From: Bacillota bacterium
Lineage (GTDB): Bacteria; Bacillota; Clostridia; Lachnospirales; Lachnospiraceae
DNA: 64,000 bases
Reading direction: 5' to 3'
Assembly (NCBI GenBank): GCA_023437715.1
Contig: JAEZFK010000053.1
Coordinates: 62,001 to 126,000, forward strand
Positions 35,735 to 44,185 of this stretch are shown here, in pieces. Within the stretch, counting starts at the first letter, position 1. Every line of letters begins with the position of its first letter. A model generated the notes under the pieces. The model was given only the letters and a program-made list of their open reading frames with translations, was not told the DNA's origin and searched no databases. The translations under genes were made by a program, and so were the position numbers.

Positions 35735-36037
35735 ATGTCAAAAGAAAATTTAAGTTTTATGGTGTGCTGCGCAAACGGGGCGGGGTCCAGCCTGATGATG
35801 AAGATGACCATGCAGAAGGTCCTGGACAAGACAGGGATTAAGCCTTCAAAGATTCATCACTGTGCCCTTTCCGAGGGAAAGACGGCGGCAATGCAGTATG
35901 ATGTTGTATTCTGCGCCCAGAACTTTGTGAGCATGTTTAAATCTGCTCAGGAGAAGGGGACTACTGTCATCGGCCTGCGCAACATCATGTCGGCCCAGGA
36001 GATGGAAGAGAAGATGAAGGAACACGGAATCCTTTAA
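35735..36037 (+). CDS. ulaB: PTS ascorbate-specific EIIB component
   Basis: A 100-residue EIIB of the ascorbate/galactitol type. The phosphocysteine loop is VCCANGAGSSLMMKM near residues 10-24. It takes phosphate from the EIIA and phosphorylates ascorbate during transport. AAGGAGAGGG precedes the ATG. The gap after it (36038-36143) holds a CGAACATA box. Confidence 0.92.
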   Translation: MSKENLSFMVCCANGAGSSLMMKMTMQKVLDKTGIKPSKIHHCALSEGKTAAMQYDVVFCAQNFVSMFKSAQEKGTTVIGLRNIMSAQEMEEKMKEHGIL

Positions 36038-36058
36038 TTTGTAAAAAATCAATCAAAA

Positions 36059-36066
36059 CGAACATA
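36059..36066 (+). promoter_or_regulatory. CGAACATA box before the DeoR-type regulator gene
   Basis: An exact copy of the box found three times at the ula promoter lies 78 bases before the regulator start, in the context AAAACGAACATAAAAC. It suggests autoregulation or an internal promoter. Confidence 0.5.
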
Positions 36067-36143
36067 AAACAAGTGACACAAGCTGCTGAAATGGATATAA
36101 TGAAGACAGGAATTATATCTTTATAGGCTGAGAGGTAAGAGAA

Positions 36144-36905
36144 ATGAAGAAAGACAGAGCTTGTGTAGACAACCGCAGAAACCGCATCCTGGAAATGATG
36201 AAGGAAAACCCCAGGGTGCGGGTGGATGAGCTGGCGGAGATGCTGGGGGTATCCCTCATTACCATCCGGAGAGATTTTCAGTATTTAGAAGATAAAAAAC
36301 TGTTGGTCAGGACCCATGGCGGTGCAGTTGCCCCGGGAGATCCGGTGGATGAGGTGCAGATGTACCGGAACTTAATCGCCAGGTATGCCGCCCGGTTTGT
36401 ATCAGAGGAGGATACCCTCTTTATCAACACCAGCCGCAATGCCATAAAGCTTTTGGAGTACATCAGCTGTGATAATGTAACAGTCATTACCAATAACGGA
36501 AAAGCCATTAACTGTGAGCTTCCCAAGGGAGTAAGCGTGGTGCTGACAGGCGGTGAACTGCGCCATCCAAAGGACGCCATGGTAGGAGATTATGCTTTGC
36601 GCAACCTACAGCCCATCTATGCGAAAAAAGCATTTATCGGCTGCTCCGGTATCAGCGCGGAAAATGGGATGACCACAGAAATCTTCAATGAGGTCAGCAT
36701 CAATGAATTGATGATAGACCACGCCACCCAGGATGTTTATGTCCTGGCGGACCATACGAAAATAGGAAAAAACAGCAGCTTTATCACCTGTCCTATTGAA
36801 AAAATAAAGTATCTCATCACCGATGAAAAAGCGCCGGAGGAAGCACTGAATCTCATTCGTGAGAAGGGGGTTAAAGTGTACCAGGTGCACCGTTCAGATT
36901 TTTAA
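36144..36905 (+). CDS. DeoR family transcriptional regulator of the ula locus
   Basis: A 253-residue DeoR/GlpR-type repressor. The N-terminal helix-turn-helix is RVDELAEMLGVSLITIRRDFQYLEDKKLLVRTHGGAV, landmark LGVSLITIRRDFQYLE. The C-terminal sugar-phosphate sensor domain (DeoRC) has TVITNNGKAI, FIGCSGISAENGMT and VLADHTKIGK. It sits inside the ascorbate operon and probably controls it in response to a phosphorylated intermediate. Whether it equals UlaR in function is inference. Confidence 0.87.
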   Translation: MKKDRACVDNRRNRILEMMKENPRVRVDELAEMLGVSLITIRRDFQYLEDKKLLVRTHGGAVAPGDPVDEVQMYRNLIARYAARFVSEEDTLFINTSRNAIKLLEYISCDNVTVITNNGKAINCELPKGVSVVLTGGELRHPKDAMVGDYALRNLQPIYAKKAFIGCSGISAENGMTTEIFNEVSINELMIDHATQDVYVLADHTKIGKNSSFITCPIEKIKYLITDEKAPEEALNLIREKGVKVYQVHRSDF

Positions 36906-36967
36906 ACCAATCATCATGGAAAAATGCCCGGACTTCCATTTTGATTGTATCAATTGGAGGCAAATTT

Positions 36968-37813
36968 ATGGAAAAGGCATATACCCTTGGATTATATGAG
37001 AAATCCATGCCGTCAGACCTCGGCTGGAAAGAAAAGCTGGAAGCGGCAAAAGCAGCCGGGTTTGACTTTGTGGAAATCAGCATCGATGAAACCGATGAAA
37101 AGTTAAAGCGCCTTGACATGTCCCAGGCCGAGCGTCTGGAATTGGTAAGCGTAATGAAGATCGTAGGTCTGCCCATACGCACCATGTGCTTAAGCGGGCA
37201 CCGCAAATACCCTTTGGGGAGCCATGATCCGGCTGTCCGGGAAAAGGGCATGGAGATTATGAAAAAGGCCATTGAGCTGGCGGACGACTTAGGCATCCGG
37301 ATCATCCAGCTGGCCGGCTATGATGTTTACTATGAAGATTCCAGCAAAGAAACAAAGAATTATTTTTTAGAAAACTTAAAAAAAGCCACGGAAATGGCGG
37401 CCCGTGCCGGCGTGGTCTTAGGCTTTGAGACAATGGAAACAGAATTTATGAATACCGTGGAGAAATCCATGAAATATGTGAAATTAGTATCATCTATGTA
37501 TCTGAATGTCTATCCGGATATCGGAAATATCACCAATGCGACGAAAACCTATGGAACCGATGTATTAGAAGATCTTCGGGCAGGGAAAGGCCATCTGGTG
37601 GCCATGCACTTAAAGGAGACTGCTCCGGGAGAATTCCGGGAAGTTCCCTTCGGAAGGGGCCATGTGGATTTTGAAAGGGCCATAAAAACTGCCTGGGAGC
37701 TGGGCATCCGCAAATATGTGACGGAATTCTGGTATACGGGAAATCCTGAATGGATGAAAGATTTAATCGATGCCAACCGCAGGATGACGAAAATCCTGAA
37801 TGAACAGAGCTAG
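36968..37813 (+). CDS. ulaE: L-ribulose-5-phosphate 3-epimerase (UlaE/SgbU type)
   Basis: A 281-residue TIM-barrel epimerase that converts L-xylulose 5-phosphate to L-ribulose 5-phosphate. It starts MEKAYTLGLYEKSMPSDLGWKEKLEAAKAAGFDFVEISIDE (landmarks LGLYEKSMP and GFDFVEISIDE). Metal-binding acidic residues lie in LGFETMETEFMN and the His in MHLKETAPGEFREVPFG, and NVYPDIGN is conserved. The ATG at 36968 follows TTGGAGG. Confidence 0.9.
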   Translation: MEKAYTLGLYEKSMPSDLGWKEKLEAAKAAGFDFVEISIDETDEKLKRLDMSQAERLELVSVMKIVGLPIRTMCLSGHRKYPLGSHDPAVREKGMEIMKKAIELADDLGIRIIQLAGYDVYYEDSSKETKNYFLENLKKATEMAARAGVVLGFETMETEFMNTVEKSMKYVKLVSSMYLNVYPDIGNITNATKTYGTDVLEDLRAGKGHLVAMHLKETAPGEFREVPFGRGHVDFERAIKTAWELGIRKYVTEFWYTGNPEWMKDLIDANRRMTKILNEQS

Positions 37814-37826
37814 GGGAGGAAGATCC

Positions 37827-38876
37827 ATGAAAGCAGAGAAAAAGATTTTAGAAAATTTAACAAAATGTTATTCCATTGCACCCCTGCATTTTAAAGGAAC
37901 CGGTCATTTGCTGGTTGCGGCTGAAAAAGAGGACCGGTGCCTGCTTTTTGATACGGACGGGAACATAGAGGATACGGTATGGACCGGTCCGGGAGGCGTC
38001 ATGACCATGGTTCAGGTCCCGGGTACGGACGGACAGTTCCTTGCCACCCATAAATTTTACTCTCCCAACGATTCCAAAGAAGCAAAAATCGTCATCGTAA
38101 CTCCAAGAGGAAAAGGGGACTGGGAGGTGCGGACTCTGGCGGATCTGCCTCATGTCCACCGCTTTGACATTCTGGAAAGGAACGGAGTGCGCTATCTCCT
38201 GGCCTGCACCTTAAAATCGGGCCATCAGTACAAGGAAGACTGGTCCAGCCCCGGAAAGGTTTACGCAGCAGTTCTTCCCCAGGATTTAAGCGCCTTTGAC
38301 GAGAACCACCAGCTGGAGTTTACGGTGATTAAGGAGGATATGCTGAGAAACCACGGGTATTACCGGATAAGAGAGGGAGGTGTGGAAGCGGCGCTCATTT
38401 GCTCGGAAAGCGGCGTTTACCGGTTCGCTCCGCCGGAGAGCGCGGAGAAGGGCTGGGAAATCACCAGGCTTTTGGATACGCCTGCCAGTGATTCCGTTCT
38501 GGTAGACTTTGACGAGGACGGGGAAATGGAGCTGGCGGTGCTTTCTCCGTTTCACGGCGACCGGCTCGCCATATACAAAAAGCAGGAAAATGAATATGAA
38601 AAGGTTTATGACCATGAAGAGCCCCTGGAATTTCTTCATGCCATCTACGGAGGAGAGCTTTGCGGCAGAAAGGCTCTGGTAGTGGGACACAGAAAAGGGG
38701 AGAGAAATCTTCTCGCTTTCACCTGGAATAAGAAAACAGGGCAGTATGAATGTGAAATTTTAGACAAGGACTGCGGCCCGGCCAATGTTTACCACTACAC
38801 AAAGGATGGAAAGGATATTCTCATTTCCACCAACCGGGAAATCGATGAGATCGCCATGTATACGGTCACACCATAG
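37827..38876 (+). CDS. Uncharacterised beta-propeller-like protein in the ula operon
   Basis: I do not recognise a named family. The 349-residue product has no signal peptide or membrane segment and is rich in beta-strand repeats with Asp/Gly turns, for example [10 protein letters not shown] and [27 protein letters not shown], which recall FG-GAP/VCBS-type repeats. Repeated phrases on the pattern hLVAAExEDR and [12 protein letters not shown] suggest a six- or seven-bladed propeller. It lies between ulaE and the 4-epimerase gene with a clear RBS (GGGAGGAAG), so it is an operon member and probably acts on or senses a pathway intermediate. Function unknown. Confidence 0.6.
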   Translation: MKAEKKILENLTKCYSIAPLHFKGTGHLLVAAEKEDRCLLFDTDGNIEDTVWTGPGGVMTMVQVPGTDGQFLATHKFYSPNDSKEAKIVIVTPRGKGDWEVRTLADLPHVHRFDILERNGVRYLLACTLKSGHQYKEDWSSPGKVYAAVLPQDLSAFDENHQLEFTVIKEDMLRNHGYYRIREGGVEAALICSESGVYRFAPPESAEKGWEITRLLDTPASDSVLVDFDEDGEMELAVLSPFHGDRLAIYKKQENEYEKVYDHEEPLEFLHAIYGGELCGRKALVVGHRKGERNLLAFTWNKKTGQYECEILDKDCGPANVYHYTKDGKDILISTNREIDEIAMYTVTP

Positions 38877-38893
38877 AAAAGGGGGAGAAAGAA

Positions 38894-39592
38894 ATGCTGG
38901 AAGAACTGAAAAAACTGGTTTATGAAGCCAATATGGACCTTCCCAAATACGGGCTTGTCACCTTTACCTGGGGAAATGTGAGCGCCATTGACAGGGCCAG
39001 CGGGAAATTTGTAATAAAGCCCAGCGGCGTGGACTATGAAAAGCTGAGCCCTGAGGATATGGTGGTCATGGACCTTGAGGGAAATAAGGTGGAGGGGAAA
39101 TTAAATCCCTCCTCTGACACAGCCACCCACTTAGAGCTTTATAAGGCATTCCCCGGCATGGGAGGGATCGTCCATACCCATTCTCCCTGGGCCACCAGCT
39201 GGGCACAGGCGGGCAGAGGAATTCCCTGCTACGGCACCACCCATGCCGATTACATGTACGGAGAAATTCCCTGTCTCCGCTGCCTGACAAAGGAGGAAAT
39301 CGACGGCGCCTATGAGAAGAACACCGGACTTTTGATCGTTGAATATTTTAAGGACAGGGATTATGTGGCTGTTCCGGCCTGCCTCTGCAAGAATCACGGT
39401 CCCTTTGCATGGGGAAAGGATGCCGCCCAGGCGGTCCATCATGCGGTGGTGCTGGAAGAAGTGGCGAAAATGGCGGCCCGCTGTGAGATGATAAATCCGC
39501 AGGTTCAGCCGGCGCCTCAGGAGCTTTTGGACAAGCATTACTTAAGAAAACACGGGGCAAATGCCTATTACGGGCAGGAACATGCCAGATAA
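38894..39592 (+). CDS. ulaF: L-ribulose-5-phosphate 4-epimerase (AraD/UlaF)
   Basis: A 232-residue class II aldolase-fold epimerase producing D-xylulose 5-phosphate, the exit to the pentose phosphate route. Landmarks are [50 protein letters not shown] with zinc ligands in HTH, and the later [12 protein letters not shown]is. It is named ulaF from its operon; araD is the biochemical equivalent. GGGGGAG precedes the ATG. Confidence 0.92.
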   Translation: MLEELKKLVYEANMDLPKYGLVTFTWGNVSAIDRASGKFVIKPSGVDYEKLSPEDMVVMDLEGNKVEGKLNPSSDTATHLELYKAFPGMGGIVHTHSPWATSWAQAGRGIPCYGTTHADYMYGEIPCLRCLTKEEIDGAYEKNTGLLIVEYFKDRDYVAVPACLCKNHGPFAWGKDAAQAVHHAVVLEEVAKMAARCEMINPQVQPAPQELLDKHYLRKHGANAYYGQEHAR

Positions 39593-39603
39593 GGGAGGAG
39601 AAT

Positions 39604-40257
39604 ATGAGATTTTTTTTAGATACGGCCAATGTAGAGGAGATCAGAAAAGCCAGCGACATGGGAGTTATCTGCGGAGTCACAACGAATCCGTCTTTGATTG
39701 CAAAAGAGGGAAGAGACTTTAAAGAGGTAATCGAGGAGATTACCTCCATCGTGGACGGACCCATAAGCGGAGAGGTAAAGGCCTCCACAACGGATGCAGA
39801 AGGCATGATCCGGGAAGGGCGTGCCATAGCGGCGATTCATCCCAATATGGTGGTAAAGATTCCCATGACGGTGGAAGGCTTAAAGGCCACAAAGGTTCTG
39901 TCGTCAGAGGGGATAAAAACCAATGTCACCCTTATTTTTTCCGTCGCTCAGGCGCTGCTGGCTGCCAGAGCCGGAGCTGCCTACGTATCCCCGTTTTTAG
40001 GAAGGCTTGACGATATCTCCATGCCGGGCATTGCACTGGTCAGCGAGATCGCAGACATTTTCATGATTCATGAGATTGAGACGGAGATCATTGCAGCCAG
40101 TGTCAGGAATCCGATCCATGTCATTGACTGCGCAAAGGCGGGAGCCCATATTGCAACCGTTCCTTATCCGGTCATCCTGCAAATGACAAAGCATCCCCTG
40201 ACGGATCAGGGAATTGAGAAATTTCAGGCGGACTATAAAAAGGTGTTCGGGGAATAA
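39604..40257 (+). CDS. Transaldolase/fructose-6-phosphate aldolase, TalC/FSA type
   Basis: A 217-residue small transaldolase. It begins [16 protein letters not shown] with [13 protein letters not shown], and the Schiff-base Lys is in MVVKIPMT. Also visible are [20 protein letters not shown] and [10 protein letters not shown]. TalC and FSA cannot be separated by eye. In the ascorbate operon it would handle pentose- or triose-derived intermediates. AAGGGAGGAG precedes the ATG. It is probably the last gene of the unit, although no classic terminator is seen. Confidence 0.9.
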   Translation: MRFFLDTANVEEIRKASDMGVICGVTTNPSLIAKEGRDFKEVIEEITSIVDGPISGEVKASTTDAEGMIREGRAIAAIHPNMVVKIPMTVEGLKATKVLSSEGIKTNVTLIFSVAQALLAARAGAAYVSPFLGRLDDISMPGIALVSEIADIFMIHEIETEIIAASVRNPIHVIDCAKAGAHIATVPYPVILQMTKHPLTDQGIEKFQADYKKVFGE

Positions 40258-40332
40258 ACTTCTGACTGCGAGGGGAGTGCAGCATAGAAAGCAGGACCAA
40301 TTCGTCAGCTTAAAACAAATTTTGCAGCTTTT

Positions 40333-40374
40333 GTTGTAATTACAACGGACGAAGCCGAAAAATCATAGTATGAT
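40333..40374 (+). promoter_or_regulatory. Palindrome at about -41.5 and -10 element before the ferredoxin-like gene
   Basis: GTTGTAATTACAAC (40333-40346) is a perfect 14-bp dyad, of the same size as Crp/Fnr sites. TATGAT at 40369-40374 can act as -10; the palindrome centre then lies about 41.5 bases before the predicted start, the class II activator position. No -35 consensus is visible, in keeping with activator dependence. Confidence 0.5.
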
Positions 40375-40410
40375 AACTCCAGAAAGTAAAAAAACAGGAG
40401 GTCATAAGGA

Positions 40411-41118
40411 ATGGTTCGTAGGATTATTCAGATTGATAAAGAGAAATGCAACGGCTGTGGGCTTTGTGCGGAAGCCTGCCACGAAAGCGCCATCGCAATG
40501 ATAGACGGAAAAGCGGAACTCATACGGGATGATTATTGCGACGGGTTAGGGAACTGTCTTCCTGCCTGCCCTACAGGCGCCATCAGCTTTATTGAGCGGG
40601 AAGCGGCTGCTTATGATGAAGCGGCGGTGGAAGCGAATAAGAAAAAAGCGGAAGCAGCGCAAAAACCGGCCTTTACCGGCTGTCCGGGAAGCCGGGCCAT
40701 GGAGTTTAACCGCGCGGCGCAGGAAGCGGAAAAACCATCCGGATCTCCTGTGGAATCCCAGCTGAGACAGTGGCCTGTCCAGATCAAGCTGGTTCCTGTC
40801 AAGGCTCCTTATTTTGACCAGGCGGATTTACTGATTGCGGCAGACTGTACCGCTTACGCTTACGGAGATTTCCATCAGAAATTCCTTCAGGGAAAGATCG
40901 TTGTTGTGGGCTGTCCAAAGCTTGACCAGGCGGACTACAGCGAAAAGCTGTCCGAAATTCTGAGAGCCAACGCCATTAAGAGTGTTACTGTGGTACGCAT
41001 GGAAGTGCCGTGCTGCGGCGGACTGGAATATGCAGCCTTACACGCCCTTGAGGAAAGCGGAAAAGATATTCCCTGCCAGGTCGTTACCATTTCTGTAGAC
41101 GGAAATATCCTTTCATAG
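40411..41118 (+). CDS. 4Fe-4S ferredoxin-like protein with C-terminal Cys domain
   Basis: A 235-residue iron-sulfur protein. The N-terminal 2[4Fe-4S] ferredoxin domain has CNGCGLCAEACHESAI and CDGLGNCLPACPTGAI. A linker (about 70-125) contains TGCPGS. The C-terminal domain carries further Cys in AADCTAYAYGDFHQKF, VVGCPKLD and EVPCCGGLEYA. The same build occurs in proteins linked to hybrid cluster protein and anaerobic redox metabolism in Clostridia; the exact role is unknown. It is a monocistronic unit with its own promoter and terminator. Confidence 0.8.
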   Translation: MVRRIIQIDKEKCNGCGLCAEACHESAIAMIDGKAELIRDDYCDGLGNCLPACPTGAISFIEREAAAYDEAAVEANKKKAEAAQKPAFTGCPGSRAMEFNRAAQEAEKPSGSPVESQLRQWPVQIKLVPVKAPYFDQADLLIAADCTAYAYGDFHQKFLQGKIVVVGCPKLDQADYSEKLSEILRANAIKSVTVVRMEVPCCGGLEYAALHALEESGKDIPCQVVTISVDGNILS

Positions 41119-41137
41119 CATGATGGAAATATAGAAG

Positions 41138-41173
41138 AATCCCGGCTGGAAATTTCAGGCCGGGATTTTTTTT
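41138..41173 (+). terminator. Terminator of the ferredoxin-like gene
   Basis: AATCCCGGC (41138-41146) pairs with GCCGGGATT (41159-41167), followed by T to 41173. It lies between two converging genes. Confidence 0.9.
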
Positions 41174-41192
41174 CGTGGAAATTAAGATAATA

Positions 41193-42866
41193 TCAGATAT
41201 TTGTCAGCCGTTCAAAAAGATTGTTTATATCCAGCTGGCCGTACCCCCATATATTATTGGGGTAGACGGTTGCGGCTTCCCGCCTTGCACCCCGAATCAT
41301 CAGGCGGTTGATGTCATTTCCGGTCATGGATGTGTAGTTTCCCCTGGGGATGGCCCATTCCATAATCATGGCAATGGCTCCGGTCGTATGGGCAGCGGCG
41401 GCTCCGGTTCCGGTCAGCGTTCCGTACTGGTTTCCGGGAAGAGCACAGGGAAGCTGATAGCCCGGGGCGGCGATGTCCGGCTTAACCTGATTGGTTCTGG
41501 TATAGCCTCTGCTGGATTCAATCAGGATGCTGTTATTAAACTGGTTATAGGCGGTAACTGTCAGCTGATGGATTCCGTTGCCTGGTGAGATTATGGTGGT
41601 ATCCGGGTTAGGGTTTAAGAAAAAGGTTTCGTTCGAAATAAGATTCCCGGCAGGCAGCCAGGAATGAAAGGACAAAGGTTCAGCCTGAACACTGCTGACC
41701 CGGATTCTCCAGACTCCGGCAACAGGGTTCCGGAAGCGGACCAGGATCAGCTGATCCCCGGTTTCTTCCTCAAAAATGAAATTGTTGACGTAAACAACGC
41801 TGGGAGTAAAGATGAAATTAAATACTCTGCAGTCGCTGATCGCCGGATATATCTGCTGCGTGGATTCCCGGTTTGGAGAAGATATGTCAATGGAAAGCCG
41901 CCCAAGGGCATAGGGCCATATTTCCATAGAAAACTGTCTGTCATTTTCTCCGACTCTCAGTTCAAAATCATTGTAAAAGGGAGCGGCAGTGGTACTGTTA
42001 AAATAATGCCTCTGGCTGTTTCCCTCGTTTCCGGCGGAAACGCAGACGCCGATTCCCGGCAGGCGGGTAAAGTAGTTTAAATAGTTGCTTAAGGCTCCGC
42101 TTCCGTCATGGCCTCCCTGGTTGCTTCCCAAGGCAATGCAGACCACCAGGGGGCGGCTTGCGCTTTGAGAATAGGATTCTAAGTACCGGATGCCCAGCAT
42201 GATATCCGATTCCTGAAAGCAGACGGCATCCTCCGGGACGAAAAAGATTTCCTTTAAGTTTTGCTTTGCCTCCTTCAGCTTCACAACCACCAGCTCCGAT
42301 TCAGGAACAACTCCGGAAAAGGACTGCTCCAGATCAGGTTTGCCCGCAATAATGCTGGCAATGGCGGTTCCATGGCCGATGGTGTCCGTGGTAGGAACCA
42401 TGGACAGGGGAGATTCCGCCCTAAGGGCGAGATTGATGATCTCCCTCCTGTATTCCGAGCCGAAGGTAAAGCCCTCCGGAGGCGTTCCGCTCTGCACCGA
42501 CTGGTCCCAGATGGAGAGGATACGGGTAGTGCCGTCATTATACAGAAAGGCCGGATGCTGATAATCGATTCCCGTGTCGATCAGTCCGATGATGATTCCC
42601 CGTCCAAACAGGCTTAAGAAAGGATTTCTCTGAACCGCGCCGATGCCGGACTGCTCGATGCTGATGGTAGAGGTTGGTACATAGAGGGACGGAAAGCTAT
42701 GGTAAGGATACATTCCCAGATTACAGGGATCGGAACTCTCTACGGGGACGTGGAGCAGGGAATGTCTGAAATTCAGCTGGGTAATGTTCTCCCCGTCATT
42801 ATACATGGGAATCGTCACGTTATTAATAATAAGGTCATAATAATTGTTGTCCAGAACTTTTTCCAA
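41193..42866 (-). CDS. Second Csp-type subtilase, predicted pseudoprotease (CspC-like)
   Basis: A 557-residue S8 protein, paralog of the one at 19620-21293, identical in length and very similar throughout (QRNPFLSLFGRGIIIGLIDTGID against QRNPFLGLFGRGILVGVIDTGID in parts). Asp of IDTGID and His of TIGHGTAIAS are kept, but the nucleophile motif reads TGTGAAAAH, with Gly (codon GGA) for the catalytic Ser. It also starts with TTG behind GGGAGG. Loss of the same residue in both copies argues for selection on a non-catalytic role, as in C. difficile CspC. No signal peptide. Confidence 0.8.
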   Translation of the reverse strand: MEKVLDNNYYDLIINNVTIPMYNDGENITQLNFRHSLLHVPVESSDPCNLGMYPYHSFPSLYVPTSTISIEQSGIGAVQRNPFLSLFGRGIIIGLIDTGIDYQHPAFLYNDGTTRILSIWDQSVQSGTPPEGFTFGSEYRREIINLALRAESPLSMVPTTDTIGHGTAIASIIAGKPDLEQSFSGVVPESELVVVKLKEAKQNLKEIFFVPEDAVCFQESDIMLGIRYLESYSQSASRPLVVCIALGSNQGGHDGSGALSNYLNYFTRLPGIGVCVSAGNEGNSQRHYFNSTTAAPFYNDFELRVGENDRQFSMEIWPYALGRLSIDISSPNRESTQQIYPAISDCRVFNFIFTPSVVYVNNFIFEEETGDQLILVRFRNPVAGVWRIRVSSVQAEPLSFHSWLPAGNLISNETFFLNPNPDTTIISPGNGIHQLTVTAYNQFNNSILIESSRGYTRTNQVKPDIAAPGYQLPCALPGNQYGTLTGTGAAAAHTTGAIAMIMEWAIPRGNYTSMTGNDINRLMIRGARREAATVYPNNIWGYGQLDINNLFERLTNI

Positions 42867-43176
42867 ACTTTAAGCCTCCCGCCCTGGATGTAAGGGGTAT
42901 TTGTTTTATCTTATGCAGCAGGGAGGGTATTATGAGCGGAGGAGGCGGACTTTGTGAAAGGGATGGGGGCGCAGGCGCAGGGACGTGGGACACGTTGTGG
43001 ATGCCCTCTGGGATGGCGCGGCAGATGGGACCTGGAAAGTGATATTTTATGTGTTGTTGCATATTGGGAAATCGATATTGATAATTGGCAGAGATTGCAG
43101 TATTCTGTAAGGGGAAATGATGATTTATTGAATTGCGATAAAAACTATAATAAGGGAAATATTTGAGGAGACGGAT
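42867..43176. other. Intergenic region without a supported gene
   Basis: About 310 bases between the divergently read subtilase and NUDIX genes. A GC-rich part (42930-43040) contains only short frames without ribosome sites, and the AT-rich part next to the NUDIX gene presumably holds its promoter. I see no RNA gene or repeat here. Confidence 0.5.
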
Positions 43177-43674
43177 ATGGAAAATCTTTATCATACAGCT
43201 TTTGGAGTATATGGAATTATCCGAAAAGACGGGCATTTATTGGTTGTAAAGAAAACAAAGGGTCCATATAAAAATCGTTATGATTTACCCGGAGGAAGTC
43301 AAGCGCCTGGGGAAAGAATTGAAGAAACTCTGTATAGGGAGATTTTAGAAGAAACAAATTTAAAAATTGATCGTTTTCAGCAGCTTGGAACAGTCAATTT
43401 TTTATTTCCCTGGGATTATGAAAAAACGAACATGAACAATCATATAGGTGTTTTTTACTTAATCGATTCTTTTAAAGGTTCAGTTTTAAATAATACTGAA
43501 CAGTTTGAGGGGCAGGATTCTTTAGGAGCCGTATGGCTGCCTATAGCAAAAATCAGTGAAAGTAATTCCTCTCCCCTTGTTTTGAAAGCGAAAGAATACA
43601 TTATACAGGAGGAATTTATTCAGGAGAGCTGGCGGTTTGATACCTGGGAAGTACTGGACAAACCGGTGTATTAA
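43177..43674 (+). CDS. NUDIX hydrolase
   Basis: A 165-residue NUDIX protein. The NUDIX box is GSQAPGERIEETLYREILEETNL, matching Gx5Ex7REUxEExGU except that the last Gly is Asn; catalytic Glu residues of REILEE are present. It should cleave a nucleoside diphosphate linked to another group; the substrate is unknown. GAGGAG precedes the ATG. It stands alone upstream of the tRNA genes. Confidence 0.85.
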   Translation: MENLYHTAFGVYGIIRKDGHLLVVKKTKGPYKNRYDLPGGSQAPGERIEETLYREILEETNLKIDRFQQLGTVNFLFPWDYEKTNMNNHIGVFYLIDSFKGSVLNNTEQFEGQDSLGAVWLPIAKISESNSSPLVLKAKEYIIQEEFIQESWRFDTWEVLDKPVY

Positions 43675-43779
43675 AGATTTCAGAAGCCTGCTGACTGAGG
43701 AGACATGCCTATATATTTGAACCTGCAATATATCATTTTCACCAGTCATAGAATATTTTTTTATTTGTGTAAATAATAC

Positions 43780-43807
43780 TTGAAATTCAGAATCTTCGTG
43801 CTATAAT
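43780..43807 (+). promoter_or_regulatory. tRNA operon promoter
   Basis: TTGAAA (43780-43785), 16 bases, TATAAT (43802-43807), with the first tRNA base nine bases further on. Confidence 0.75.
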
Positions 43808-43815
43808 CTAGGTAA

Positions 43816-43888
43816 GGGGATATAGCTCAGCTGGGAGAGCGATGCGTTCGCAACGCATAGGTCACGAGTTCGAGTCTCGCTATCTCCA
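43816..43888 (+). tRNA. tRNA-Ala (anticodon CGC)
   Basis: A 73-base cloverleaf. Acceptor GGGGATA pairs with TATCTCC, giving the G3-U70 pair that identifies alanine tRNAs. Anticodon stem ATGCG/CGCAT encloses TTCGCAA, so the anticodon is CGC (codon GCG). T-loop GTTCGAGTC is normal. CCA is not encoded. Confidence 0.92.
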
Positions 43889-43894
43889 GGAAAT

Positions 43895-43968
43895 GGAAGT
43901 ATAGCTCAGCCGGGATGAGCGTTCGCCTCACACGCGAAAGGTCATGGGTTCGAGCCCCATTACTTCCA
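43895..43968 (+). tRNA. tRNA-Val (anticodon CAC)
   Basis: A 74-base cloverleaf. Acceptor GGAAGTA pairs with TACTTCC. Anticodon stem TTCGC/GCGAA encloses CTCACAC, giving CAC (codon GUG). T-loop GTTCGAGCC is standard. It is six bases after tRNA-Ala and shares its promoter and terminator. CCA is not encoded. Confidence 0.92.
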
Positions 43969-43986
43969 TTTTTCAATAAACAGCCA

Positions 43987-44030
43987 AAACACCGGAAAAC
44001 TTTGTAAATGCAGGGTTTCCCGGTGTTTTT
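43987..44030 (+). terminator. Terminator of the tRNA pair
   Basis: AAAACACCGG and CCGGTGTTTT pair, with inner GAAAAC/GGGTTTC partly paired, and the right arm ends in five T. Confidence 0.8.
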
Positions 44031-44185
44031 GTTTCCTTCAAAATTCCATTGTTCTTTCATTGGTTCTATGTTTTTCGGCCATTATTTAACTTAAAATACA
44101 GCATGAAGTACCTCAGGAGGTTAAAGTAAATTAAGATATTAAATTTAGCTGATTATTCCTTATACAATGCACCATGCAATGCACC

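Noticed and set aside
42931..43166. Short frames in the GC-rich part of the gap before the NUDIX gene
   Set aside because: No ribosome site and low-complexity composition; no family resemblance.
43816..43968. tRNA genes as the attachment site of the nearby element
   Set aside because: Both tRNAs are intact with no repeated 3' end nearby, and the element ends lie in the binding-protein gene.
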